A DNA stretch of 6,172 bases from the NCBI GenBank assembly GCA_946626795.1, contig CAMOUZ010000071.1:1-6172 (forward strand), in the 5' to 3' direction. Both the position numbers and the translations under genes were made by a program. Shown piece by piece: positions 1-6,117 of the stretch. Numbering within the stretch: the first letter of the stretch is position 1; every line of letters begins with the position of its first letter. The notes below the pieces were generated by a model. The model saw only the letters and a list, made by a program, of their open reading frames with translations. It had not been told where the DNA came from and did not search any database. This stretch comes from an uncultured Clostridia bacterium. Its GTDB lineage: Bacteria; Bacillota; Clostridia; Christensenellales; CAG-1252.

Positions 1-1031
1 GCTCTGGTCTTGGGACCGATGTCCATGCCCATTCTGTCCGCGGGAATCTTGTCGCTGTCATAGACGACAGTCTCGATGGGAGCGTCGATGGGCTCGGGGA
101 ATTCCGCCGTGGTGACAAGGTCGATGGGGAGGAGGAATTTCTTCCCGAGACGCTCCGCCTTCGCCATCATCTCTTTGCAGTAATCGATCTTGGTCTCGTC
201 GAGGAGAGAGGTGCCGACCTCATAGCCTTTCGCTTTAAGGAAAGTATAGCTCATGCCGCCGCCGACGATCAAGGTGTCGCATTTATTGAGGAGGTTATCG
301 ATGACGTTCAGCTTATCCGCCACTTTCGCGCCGCCGAGGATCGCCACGAAGGGACGCGTGGGATGTTCGAGCGTATCCGCCATCACGGAGAGCTCCTTTT
401 CGATCAGGAAGCCGCAGACCGCGGTCTTCACGAAGCCGTATTCCACGATCGCCGCCGTGGTGGCGTGCGAGCGGTGGGCGGTACCGAAAGCGTCATTCAC
501 ATAGATGTCGCAGTAAGAAGCGAGCTTCTTGCAGAGCGCTTCGTCTCTCTTCTCCTCGCCCTTATCGAAACGGGTGTTCTCAAGGAGGACGACCTCGCCG
601 TCTTTGATCTCCGCGACGAGCTTATCCGAAGAGGGACCGACGAAATCCTCGCTCATCTTCACTTCCTGTCCGAGCTTCGCGGCAAGCGCTACGGCAACGG
701 GCTTCAAAGAGAGCTTCTGCCTGTCCTTCGCCGCTTTCGCCATCATCTCCGCCTCCGCCGCGGGTCTCTCCGCCTCGGGAAGCGCCTCGAGCTTGGCTTT
801 CTCTTTCTTATTCAGCCCCCAGCCCGCGGAAAGCACGTTGTGCGGCTTGCCCATATGAGAGCAGAGGATGACCTTTGCGCCATGCTCGATGAGATACTTG
901 ATCGTGGGAAGCGCGCCGTTGATACGGTTGTCATCCGTGATGACGCCGTCTTTCATCGGAACGTTGAAATCCACGCGAACGAGACACCTCTTGCCTTTTA
1001 CGTCAATGTCTTTTACGGTAAGTTTATCCAT
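1..1031 (-). CDS. pgk: Phosphoglycerate kinase, C-terminus cut by window edge
   Basis: Cytosolic glycolytic enzyme that transfers phosphate between 1,3-bisphosphoglycerate and ADP, giving 3-phosphoglycerate and ATP. 343 full codons are present of an expected 400-430; the frame is still open at base 1. Visible family motifs: RVDFNVP (19-25), R36 of DDNRI, SHMGKP (58-63), ENTRF (151-155), [13 protein letters not shown] (178-190), GGAKVADK (233-240), GGGMSYTF (257-264) and the nucleotide-loop DIGPKT (337-342). By family knowledge D21, N23, R36, H59, R154 and R187 line the 3-phosphoglycerate site. The start is ATG 1031, preceded by GAGGTG five bases away. Two oddities: K62 sits where most PGKs have Arg (SHLGRP), and about 30 extra charged residues (roughly 66-105) precede SLKPVA. 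Identity is secure; the missing end is an edge effect, not a break. Confidence 0.97.
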   Translation of the reverse strand, partial: MDKLTVKDIDVKGKRCLVRVDFNVPMKDGVITDDNRINGALPTIKYLIEHGAKVILCSHMGKPHNVLSAGWGLNKKEKAKLEALPEAERPAAEAEMMAKAAKDRQKLSLKPVAVALAAKLGQEVKMSEDFVGPSSDKLVAEIKDGEVVLLENTRFDKGEEKRDEALCKKLASYCDIYVNDAFGTAHRSHATTAAIVEYGFVKTAVCGFLIEKELSVMADTLEHPTRPFVAILGGAKVADKLNVIDNLLNKCDTLIVGGGMSYTFLKAKGYEVGTSLLDETKIDYCKEMMAKAERLGKKFLLPIDLVTTAEFPEPIDAPIETVVYDSDKIPADRMGMDIGPKTR

Positions 1032-1060
1032 AGAAACACCTCATAGATTTATTTTTCTTC

Positions 1061-1090
1061 ATTATACTCTTTCACGCGCGCGCTTGTAAA
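1061..1090 (-). promoter_or_regulatory. Sigma-A-type promoter of pgk
   Basis: A perfect -10 box TATAAT (1061-1066) and a 5/6 -35 box TTTACA (1085-1090) are separated by 18 bp. The predicted start of transcription, near 1054, leaves a leader of about 23 nt containing the GAGGTG ribosome binding site (1037-1042). It lies downstream of the dus terminator, so pgk should be transcribed independently of that cluster. The spacer is unusual, with an 11-bp alternating purine-pyrimidine CG run (1073-1083). The match is seen in the sequence; activity is inferred. Confidence 0.75.
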
Positions 1091-1104
1091 ACAAAATCAA
1101 GCGC
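1080..1104. promoter_or_regulatory. Operator-like inverted repeat over pgk -35 box
   Basis: Perfect 7-bp arms GCGCTTG (1080-1086) and CAAGCGC (1098-1104) flank an AT-rich 11-bp spacer. The left arm and spacer cover the -35 box of the pgk promoter. The placement fits a repressor site. A repeat of this size can arise by chance, and it matches no named operator I can assign. Confidence 0.35.
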
Positions 1105-1111
1105 ATATCAT

Positions 1112-1139
1112 AAAAAAAACGGGCGAATAGCTCCGTCCG
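1112..1139 (-). terminator. Intrinsic terminator after dus
   Basis: On the minus strand an 8-position stem (1132-1139 with 1120-1127; one A-C mismatch, one G-T wobble) closes a GCTA loop and is followed directly by eight T (1112-1119 as A on the plus strand). It lies 45 bases past the dus stop codon and closes the spoVT cluster before the pgk promoter. Confidence 0.75.
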
Positions 1140-1184
1140 ATCCAAAGAATATGCCTCAAAAAGAAAGTATTTCTTTGCCGCGCA

Positions 1185-2129
1185 TCAACGGAAATACCCG
1201 TCCACGACGGCTTGCAGCTCTGCGAAAGAAGCGGCTTTATGGACCTTCTCCCTTATCTCCTTCGCAACGCCCGCCATGCCGGCAGCATAAGCGCAGACGT
1301 GGTGTTTCATCAGGTTCACGACGACGCGCTCGGGATAAAGCTTTTTGAGATACTCCACCTGCAAAGAGATGTCCTCATAGGGCGTGCGATCCACCGTGAT
1401 CCCCGCGATCTCCGCGAAAAGTCCGTAATGTCCGAGCGCGCCTCTTCCGATCATCACGCCATCCGCTTTCGTCATCTCGAGCGTCCTTTCGTAATCGCGG
1501 AAAGAGCGCACGTCCCCATTCGCAAAAAGCGTGATCCCGACGGCGTCTCTGACCGCGCGGATCTTCCCGAGATCCACCGAACCCGCGTACATTTGCTCCC
1601 TGTATCTGCCGTGGACGGTTACGGCGGAAGCGCCCGCTTTCTCCACCGCTTTCGCAAGGACGTCCGCTTTAAAATCTCCCATCGCGAAGCCGAGGCGCAT
1701 TTTGACGGTGACGGGACGCGAAGAAGCGCCCACCGCCGCCGCGACGATCTCTCCTGCGAGGACGGGATCATTGAGGAGCGCGCTCCCCTCTCCGTTCTTC
1801 ACGATCTTGGGAGCGGGACAGCCCATATTGATATCTACGATATCGATACCTTCGGGAAGGAGGCGCACCGCCTTGTCCATGCATTCGGGCGAGGACGTGA
1901 AAAGCTGCGCCGCAAAAGGGGTCTCGATCTTCGTCTTTTCAAGGAGGGTGCGAGTCTCTTTATTTGCATAGATCAGCCCTTTCGCGCTGACCATTTCGCT
2001 GCAAGTCAACCCCGCGCCGTAAAGCCGCGCAAGGTAGCGCGCGCCGAGGTCGGAATACCCCGCCATCGGAGCGAAAACGGCGTTGGAAGCAAGGCGCACC
2101 TTGCCGATGCTTACGCCCTTATTCCTCAC
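1185..2129 (-). CDS. dusB: tRNA-dihydrouridine synthase, DusB type
   Basis: FMN enzyme that reduces specific uridines in the tRNA D-loop to dihydrouridine using NAD(P)H. 314 residues, the normal family length. An N-terminal TIM barrel shows the FMN-contact motif APMAGYSD (20-27), DINMGCPAPKIVKNGEGSALL (from 99) with the expected catalytic acid C104, VKMR (142-145) with K143, TVHGR (171-175) with H173, NGDV (204-207) and the phosphate-binding GRG (228-230). A helical C-terminal domain follows. The start is GTG 2129: GAGGAA (2137-2142) is seven bases upstream, and homologues begin about 20 residues before APMAG. The start overlaps the mazG stop by 11 nt, implying translational coupling. Last gene of its cluster. 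The DusB subtype is inferred from the NGEGSALL region; membership of the Dus family is clear. Confidence 0.95.
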   Translation of the reverse strand: MRNKGVSIGKVRLASNAVFAPMAGYSDLGARYLARLYGAGLTCSEMVSAKGLIYANKETRTLLEKTKIETPFAAQLFTSSPECMDKAVRLLPEGIDIVDINMGCPAPKIVKNGEGSALLNDPVLAGEIVAAAVGASSRPVTVKMRLGFAMGDFKADVLAKAVEKAGASAVTVHGRYREQMYAGSVDLGKIRAVRDAVGITLFANGDVRSFRDYERTLEMTKADGVMIGRGALGHYGLFAEIAGITVDRTPYEDISLQVEYLKKLYPERVVVNLMKHHVCAYAAGMAGVAKEIREKVHKAASFAELQAVVDGYFR

Positions 2130-3129
2130 CCTTGACTTCCTCGTAAATGCGATCCAGCTCTTCTATGCCGAGATCCTGCATCTTACGACCGGAGGCGAGC
2201 ACTCTCTCCTCCACCTTCGAGAATCTGCGCACGAATTTATCCACCGAACGAAGGAGCGCCATTTCCGGATTCACTCCGCGCTTCCGAAGGGTATTGATCG
2301 CGGCGAAAAGAAGGTCTCCGCCCTCCATTTCTTTCTCCGCGTCCTCCGCGGCGAGAAACTCCGCCAGCTCTTCGGACACTTTTTTCGCGCTCTCTTCGGC
2401 GCTCGCAAAATCGAAGCCGACCGTAGCGGCGTATTTTTGCACCTTTGCCGCGCGCATGGTCTGCGGAAGACTCCCCGCGATGTGCGTCATGCGCTCGGTG
2501 ACGTTCTTCTGCTTTTTCTCTTTCATCTTCGCGGCTTCCCAAGCAGCGAGAGCTTCCTCGGCATTTGCGGCTTTCACCGTCCCGAAGACATGGGGATGAC
2601 GGAAGATGAGCTTCTTGCACATCGCGCTCAGGACGTCATAGATGTCGTACTCCTTCCCGTCCTCCGCGATGACGGCGTGGAAAGCGCCCTGCAAGAGGAC
2701 GTCTCCCGTCTCTTCCTGCATATTCGGGATATCTTTATTATTGATAGCCTCGACGAGCTCCAACGCCTCTTCCACCGCATTCGAGCGAATGGACTCATGG
2801 GTCTGCGCCTTGTCCCATTCGCAGCCATCCTCATCGCGCAGGCGATGGATGATATAGATGAGGTCATAAAAATCGAAACGCTCTTTTTCGAGGAAAGGAG
2901 AAGCGGGCACCGTAAGAAGAGTCTCGCCCGCATAGGAAAGCGCGGAGAGCCGCCCTTCCTTGCCGTCCAAACGGCAGACGACGTCCCCGACGATATGTAT
3001 CAATTTATCGCGGAGGGCGGGAAAATCTTTCTCTTCGATCCCCTCCACCCGAAGCTCCGCGCCCTGCGGCACCGAGAAGGCTCTGTTTTGCAGGACCGAG
3101 CCTGCCGTCACTTTGTAAATATCGCTCAT
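2119..3129 (-). CDS. mazG: MazG-family nucleoside triphosphate pyrophosphohydrolase
   Basis: House-cleaning enzyme predicted to hydrolyse (d)NTPs to NMP and pyrophosphate. 336 residues. Two MazG units are visible. The first, about 86-205, has the signature GCEWDKAQTHES (102-113), EEALE (120-124), EETGD (139-143) and RHPHVFG (177-183). The second, about 220-312, has KVQKYAATVGFDF (229-241), EELAE (253-257) and EGGD (269-272), then KFVRRFSKVEE. The EExxE and ExxD acidic residues are the Mg2+ ligands in this family; in the second unit M268 replaces one commonly acidic position. Residues 1-85 resemble nothing I can name. B. subtilis YabN, which matches the locus and the C-terminal tail, is about 490 residues with an N-terminal tetrapyrrole-methylase domain that is absent here. 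Start ATG 3129 has GGGAG (3135-3139) five bases upstream, inside the end of the flippase gene, one base after its stop. Confidence 0.93.
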   Translation of the reverse strand: MSDIYKVTAGSVLQNRAFSVPQGAELRVEGIEEKDFPALRDKLIHIVGDVVCRLDGKEGRLSALSYAGETLLTVPASPFLEKERFDFYDLIYIIHRLRDEDGCEWDKAQTHESIRSNAVEEALELVEAINNKDIPNMQEETGDVLLQGAFHAVIAEDGKEYDIYDVLSAMCKKLIFRHPHVFGTVKAANAEEALAAWEAAKMKEKKQKNVTERMTHIAGSLPQTMRAAKVQKYAATVGFDFASAEESAKKVSEELAEFLAAEDAEKEMEGGDLLFAAINTLRKRGVNPEMALLRSVDKFVRRFSKVEERVLASGRKMQDLGIEELDRIYEEVKGEE

Positions 3130-3130
3130 A

Positions 3131-4681
3131 TTATCTCCCGATCTTGGTGGTAATGGACGAAAAAGGCATCGACATAAGCTCCTTGGAGGAGAAAACGTGC
3201 AAGCGCAAGATGATGAGAAAATAGATCAAGGAACCTATCGCCGCCGAGGTCAAGATCGAGACCATCGCATTCTCGAAAAGCATCGCGGGTGCCAATATCG
3301 TCAATACCATTATACCACCCGACAAGCCGACCGAAGCAAGAGTTTTGACGGCATTTTTCGCCCGCCCCGTGTATTGAAGCCACTTGACGAGGTCGAGTAC
3401 GGTGGTGAGCGCATAAGAGACGAGACCGGAAACGGCGATGCCGATCGCCCCGATGCGTGGCACGAGCGCGCATAATAGGATCACGCGCACGAGCACGGAG
3501 ACGGCAAGCGCCTCCGCCGCCACGTCTGCTCTGTCGATAGACTGCAAGAGCGCGGCGTAGATCTGCGTCAGGGAGAGGAAGATCACGCTTGCCGATGAGA
3601 TCCGAAGAAGTCGAGAGGCAAGCAAGCTCTCCTCCGCCGAAAAAACGGGATACAAAAGTCTGATCGCCTGCGGCGCAAGCACGAGAAGCGCCAAGGCGCA
3701 AGGCAGGCTGATGACAAGGGCGATCTTTAAAGTCAGCGTGCTTTTCTCTTTAAGAGAAACGACGTCACGCATCGCCTTGCTCCTCGATATGACGGGGATA
3801 ATGGCGACCGCGACGGCAAGGACAAGCACGACGGGGAAATTCAAGATGGAATCCACTGCGCCGGCATAAATGCCGTACGTGGCGACGCCCGCCGTCCGCT
3901 CCACGCCGAAGAGGAAGAGCAAACGCACGATGAGAAAACTGTCCGCGAAAGCGGCAAGAGGCATGATCCCCCCGCCGAAGCGTAAGGGAAGCCCCTCGCG
4001 AAGCACCGTGCGGAAAGGCACCCGGGAAAGCCCCGAAGCGTCTCTTTGTTTGAGATAAAGGACCGCCAAGACCAAGACCGCCAAAGCCTCCGCCGTCGTC
4101 ACGCCGAAAAGCGCCGCAGCAGCGGCTTGCACCGCGCCCCTCTCTCGAAAAAGATAAGCGAGGGAAAGCCCGACGCCGAGCTTCACCGTCTGCTCGATGA
4201 GAAGAGAAGCCGCCGTGGGCGCAAGACGCATATTTCCATTAAACCACCCTTTTAAAGCGGAAAGGAAAGAGACGAAAAGCACGGCGGGCGCGATGACGCG
4301 ATACCCGACGCCTCCGCCCACAGCCCCCTGCGCTCTTGCGATCGTCTCTCCGAAAAGAAAAAGGACGCCCGCTGCGAGAAAGGCGGAAATGCCGCTCTCA
4401 ACAAGCGCAGTCAGGAAATACCCTCTCGCCTTCTCCCTTTCCCCCAAGGCGCGATACGCCGCCACCTGCCGCGAGATCAAGGTCGTATGGAAAGAGGAAG
4501 TCAAGGCGATGGCAAGGGCGTAAATACTGAAAACAAGCTGATATACCCCCACGCCCTCCGCGCCGATGAGATTCGTAAGCGGGATGCGATAAAGCGCGCC
4601 CACCACCTTCGCAAGGACGGTGATGACGGTGAGTATGCCCACCCTTTTAGCGTAAGCTTTATCGTCCGATCTGCTCTTCAA
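3131..4681 (-). CDS. Lipid-linked saccharide flippase, SpoVB/YabM-like (MOP superfamily)
   Basis: Polytopic inner-membrane protein predicted to move lipid-linked oligosaccharide or cell-wall precursors across the membrane; the substrate is not readable from sequence. With the chosen start it has 516 residues, normal for the family, and about 14 hydrophobic segments. Family motifs: YRIPLTNLIGAEGVGVYQLV at 31-50 after TM1, and LKGWFNGNMRLAPTA (143-157) leading to LLIEQTVKLG, the counterpart of the GYFQG...P...EQ signature. The start is uncertain. TTG 4681 places K12 at the lysine usual just before TM1, and the gene then overlaps spoVT by 23 nt. GTG 4642 is the alternative but trims the cationic N-terminus. 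GTG 4756 lies deep inside spoVT and is unlikely. None has a strong ribosome binding site, so coupling to spoVT translation is probable. Position between spoVT and mazG matches B. subtilis yabM, a SpoVB paralogue. Confidence 0.88.
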   Translation of the reverse strand: MKSRSDDKAYAKRVGILTVITVLAKVVGALYRIPLTNLIGAEGVGVYQLVFSIYALAIALTSSFHTTLISRQVAAYRALGEREKARGYFLTALVESGISAFLAAGVLFLFGETIARAQGAVGGGVGYRVIAPAVLFVSFLSALKGWFNGNMRLAPTAASLLIEQTVKLGVGLSLAYLFRERGAVQAAAAALFGVTTAEALAVLVLAVLYLKQRDASGLSRVPFRTVLREGLPLRFGGGIMPLAAFADSFLIVRLLFLFGVERTAGVATYGIYAGAVDSILNFPVVLVLAVAVAIIPVISRSKAMRDVVSLKEKSTLTLKIALVISLPCALALLVLAPQAIRLLYPVFSAEESLLASRLLRISSASVIFLSLTQIYAALLQSIDRADVAAEALAVSVLVRVILLCALVPRIGAIGIAVSGLVSYALTTVLDLVKWLQYTGRAKNAVKTLASVGLSGGIMVLTILAPAMLFENAMVSILTSAAIGSLIYFLIILRLHVFSSKELMSMPFSSITTKIGR

Positions 4682-5177
4682 AGAAGCTTGCACCGGTTGC
4701 CGCCAATTGTTCGTCCGCCTTCGTGACGGGCTCTTTGGAGAGGAGCAGGATCGCACCGAAAAGATCTCCCGCGGAGAGAATGGGTTGCACGATCTCCGAG
4801 CGGACGCCCTCCACGCCGAGCGTCTGGCAGCGCCCCTCGCCGAGCGTCACGCGCCGCCTCTCCTGCAAAATAGACCTTAAAGCCTCCGGAATGGCGCTTC
4901 CCTCTTCGGGAACACCCTTTCCTGCGGCGGCGATGATTTTGTCCGTGTCCGTGATGATCGCCGCTTTTCCCGTCACTTTATAAATGGCGGCGGCAAGGGT
5001 GCGCGAGAACTTTTCCAAAGAGGACATCTCGCTGTACTTGCGCAGAACGACCTCCTCCTCCGTGGTATAGATTTCGAGTTCCTCGCCCTCTCTCATCTTC
5101 ATGCTTTTTCTGATCTCTTTCGGGATCACCACCCGTCCGAGCTCATCTATCCTTCTTAAAATACCCGTAGCTTTCAT
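4659..5177 (-). CDS. spoVT: Stage V sporulation regulator SpoVT (AbrB/GAF)
   Basis: DNA-binding regulator; in B. subtilis SpoVT works in the forespore as a tetramer, modulating sigma-G genes and negatively controlling itself. 172 residues against about 178 in Bacillus. The N-terminal swapped-hairpin AbrB domain (1-47) is strongly conserved: MKATGILRRIDELGRVVIPK, then EIRKSMKMREGEELEIYT. A GAF-like ligand domain follows (about 53-170) with AIITDTDKIIAAAGKG and SEIVQPILSAGDLFGAILLLSK. The start ATG 5177 has GGAGG (5182-5186) four bases away and gives the exact family N-terminus; an in-frame ATG at 5222 would add 15 non-homologous residues. First gene of its cluster, immediately after an intrinsic terminator. 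The GAF ligand is unknown. Non-sporulating relatives sometimes keep such genes, so SpoVT alone does not prove spore formation. Confidence 0.95.
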   Translation of the reverse strand: MKATGILRRIDELGRVVIPKEIRKSMKMREGEELEIYTTEEEVVLRKYSEMSSLEKFSRTLAAAIYKVTGKAAIITDTDKIIAAAGKGVPEEGSAIPEALRSILQERRRVTLGEGRCQTLGVEGVRSEIVQPILSAGDLFGAILLLSKEPVTKADEQLAATGASFFEEQIGR

Positions 5178-5180
5178 ACT

Positions 5181-5191
5181 GCCTCCGAGGC
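5181..5191. promoter_or_regulatory. 11-bp palindrome containing the spoVT ribosome binding site
   Basis: GCCTC and GAGGC are perfect 5-bp arms around one central base (5186), and the right arm contains GGAGG, the spoVT ribosome binding site. As RNA the loop is too tight for the full stem, so any role would more likely be as a DNA site near the transcription start. It could be coincidental. Confidence 0.3.
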
Positions 5192-5220
5192 TAGTATGGC
5201 AAAAAGGAAGAAATTTACAC
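5192..5220 (-). promoter_or_regulatory. Candidate spoVT promoter, sigma-G-like
   Basis: CATACTA (5192-5198) fits the B. subtilis sigma-G -10 pattern CATWHTA at all seven positions. GTGTA (5216-5220), 17 bp upstream, fits the -35 pattern GHATR at 4 of 5. spoVT is a sigma-G target in B. subtilis. Against it, transcription would start near 5185-5186, inside or at the edge of the GGAGG ribosome binding site, leaving almost no leader. As a sigma-A -10, CATACT matches 4 of 6 with no good -35. Some promoter here is likely because a terminator lies just upstream. Confidence 0.4.
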
Positions 5221-5222
5221 AT

Positions 5223-5256
5223 AAAAACCCGCTCCTTCTCGAAGCGAGGGAGCGGG
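5223..5256 (-). terminator. Intrinsic terminator after ProB-like kinase gene
   Basis: A perfect 8-bp stem (CCCGCTCC with GGAGCGGG; 5249-5256 with 5228-5235) is extended by an inner CTCG/CGAG helix with a two-base bulge and a CTT loop. Five T follow on the minus strand (5223-5227). It lies 36 bases past the kinase stop and separates that gene from spoVT. Confidence 0.85.
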
Positions 5257-5292
5257 CGATGCTTTCTTTATCTTTTTAAACGTCTCATTTCC

Positions 5293-6117
5293 TCAATACG
5301 TCTTGATGACCGTTCTCGGGACGGAGCCTTCCAAAAGCTCGCGAATGGAGAATTGCGAACTGCCGATGATGACGGTGGTGCCATTGCGGAGCGGCTCTTT
5401 AATATATTCGAGCTTCGCCTTCGCGCCGCCCGCGCCTTTACGGCTGGCGCCTTCGCAGAGGGTCTGATGATATTCGACGTTCTTGATGAGCTCGTCGATA
5501 TCCTTGCCGCCGATGAGAGAAACAAGGGTGCTCTTATCTTTGCTGTCCGTATAGATGCCGTCGGTGGAGCTCATGATGAGGAGGGTCTTCGCCTTCATCA
5601 AGCAGGCGATCTGACTCGCCGTCTCGTCATTATCCACGCATTGCACGACGTGGGCGGACTTTAATTGGAGATCGCGGATTTCGAGATTTCTGGTCTCTTC
5701 ACAGCTCACGGCGTCATTATAATTGATGATGGGGATGGCGCCTTGTTCCCGCGCGCGGAGAAGCATCGCGCGGAGGTGCTCCCGCTTCTCGGGATCATTG
5801 AAATGTTGATGCTCCACGAGGATCTGGCGCACGCTGTACTTGGGGTCGATGAACTGCCGATAGGTATTCATAAGGACGGTCTGCCCTTGCGCGCTGTAAT
5901 CCGTCTTTACGTCCTCCTCGTCCCCAGCGATCTCGAAGCCGTTCCTCTTGATATAATCAAGCCTGCCGACTTCCACCGCGCCCGACGTCACCCAAATGTC
6001 GCCCGGGCGAAGATCCTGCGAGATCCGCGCAACGGTGTCATAACTCAATGCGTTGCGCTTCTTGTCGATGAGCGCCATAGAGCCGACTTTTCCCACTAAT
6101 TCAAAATCAAATTTCAT
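5293..6117 (-). CDS. Amino-acid-kinase-fold protein, divergent glutamate 5-kinase (ProB) relative
   Basis: Cytosolic kinase of the amino-acid-kinase superfamily, nearest to the ProB catalytic domain (glutamate + ATP to glutamyl-5-phosphate, first step of proline synthesis). 274 residues with no C-terminal PUA domain. Motifs in order: LVGKVGS with K10 (ATP phosphates), WVTSGAVEVG (42-51) with S45, SAQGQTVLMNTY (75-86), IPIINYNDAVS (128-138), VDNDETAS (161-168), SSTDGIYT (183-190), KGAGGAKAKL (227-236) with K235 as the second ATP lysine, and NGTTVIIG. Departures from ProB: about 13 extra residues between NDAV and DND, the region that carries glutamate and proline contacts in E. coli; Tyr instead of Glu in IINxND; and SS in place of TD before the GxY motif. 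Fold and kinase chemistry look sound; the substrate is uncertain. No proA or proC is in view. Start ATG 6117 has AAGGAG five bases upstream. Confidence 0.85.
   Translation of the reverse strand: MKFDFELVGKVGSMALIDKKRNALSYDTVARISQDLRPGDIWVTSGAVEVGRLDYIKRNGFEIAGDEEDVKTDYSAQGQTVLMNTYRQFIDPKYSVRQILVEHQHFNDPEKREHLRAMLLRAREQGAIPIINYNDAVSCEETRNLEIRDLQLKSAHVVQCVDNDETASQIACLMKAKTLLIMSSTDGIYTDSKDKSTLVSLIGGKDIDELIKNVEYHQTLCEGASRKGAGGAKAKLEYIKEPLRNGTTVIIGSSQFSIRELLEGSVPRTVIKTY

Noticed and set aside
363..1046. A 227-codon plus-strand open frame over pgk
   Set aside because: The minus strand encodes unmistakable phosphoglycerate kinase through the same bases, running off the left edge of the window.
1160..1176. 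AAAGAAA/TTTCTTT inverted repeat just after the dus stop
   Set aside because: All but two pairs are A-T and the loop is 3 nt, so the hairpin is weak. The GC-rich hairpin with eight T at 1112-1139 is the better terminator.
1212..2135. A 307-codon plus-strand open frame opposite dusB
   Set aside because: Antisense to nearly all of a well-supported dus gene; His/Arg-rich low-complexity translation, no domain visible and no dedicated promoter. Treated as a codon-bias shadow.
2083..3153. A 356-codon plus-strand open frame spanning all of mazG
   Set aside because: It lies exactly antisense to a gene with clear MazG motifs, and its translation has no recognisable family pattern. GC-biased codon use on the minus strand suppresses stops on the plus strand.
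3126..3701. A 191-codon minus-strand frame inside the flippase gene
   Set aside because: Out of frame with the flippase, whose membrane segments and SpoVB-type motifs account for the region; the translation looks like an Arg-rich frame shadow.
5101..5664. A 187-codon plus-strand open frame across the spoVT-kinase gap
   Set aside because: It crosses a strong minus-strand terminator and two well-supported genes, and its product shows no family signature.
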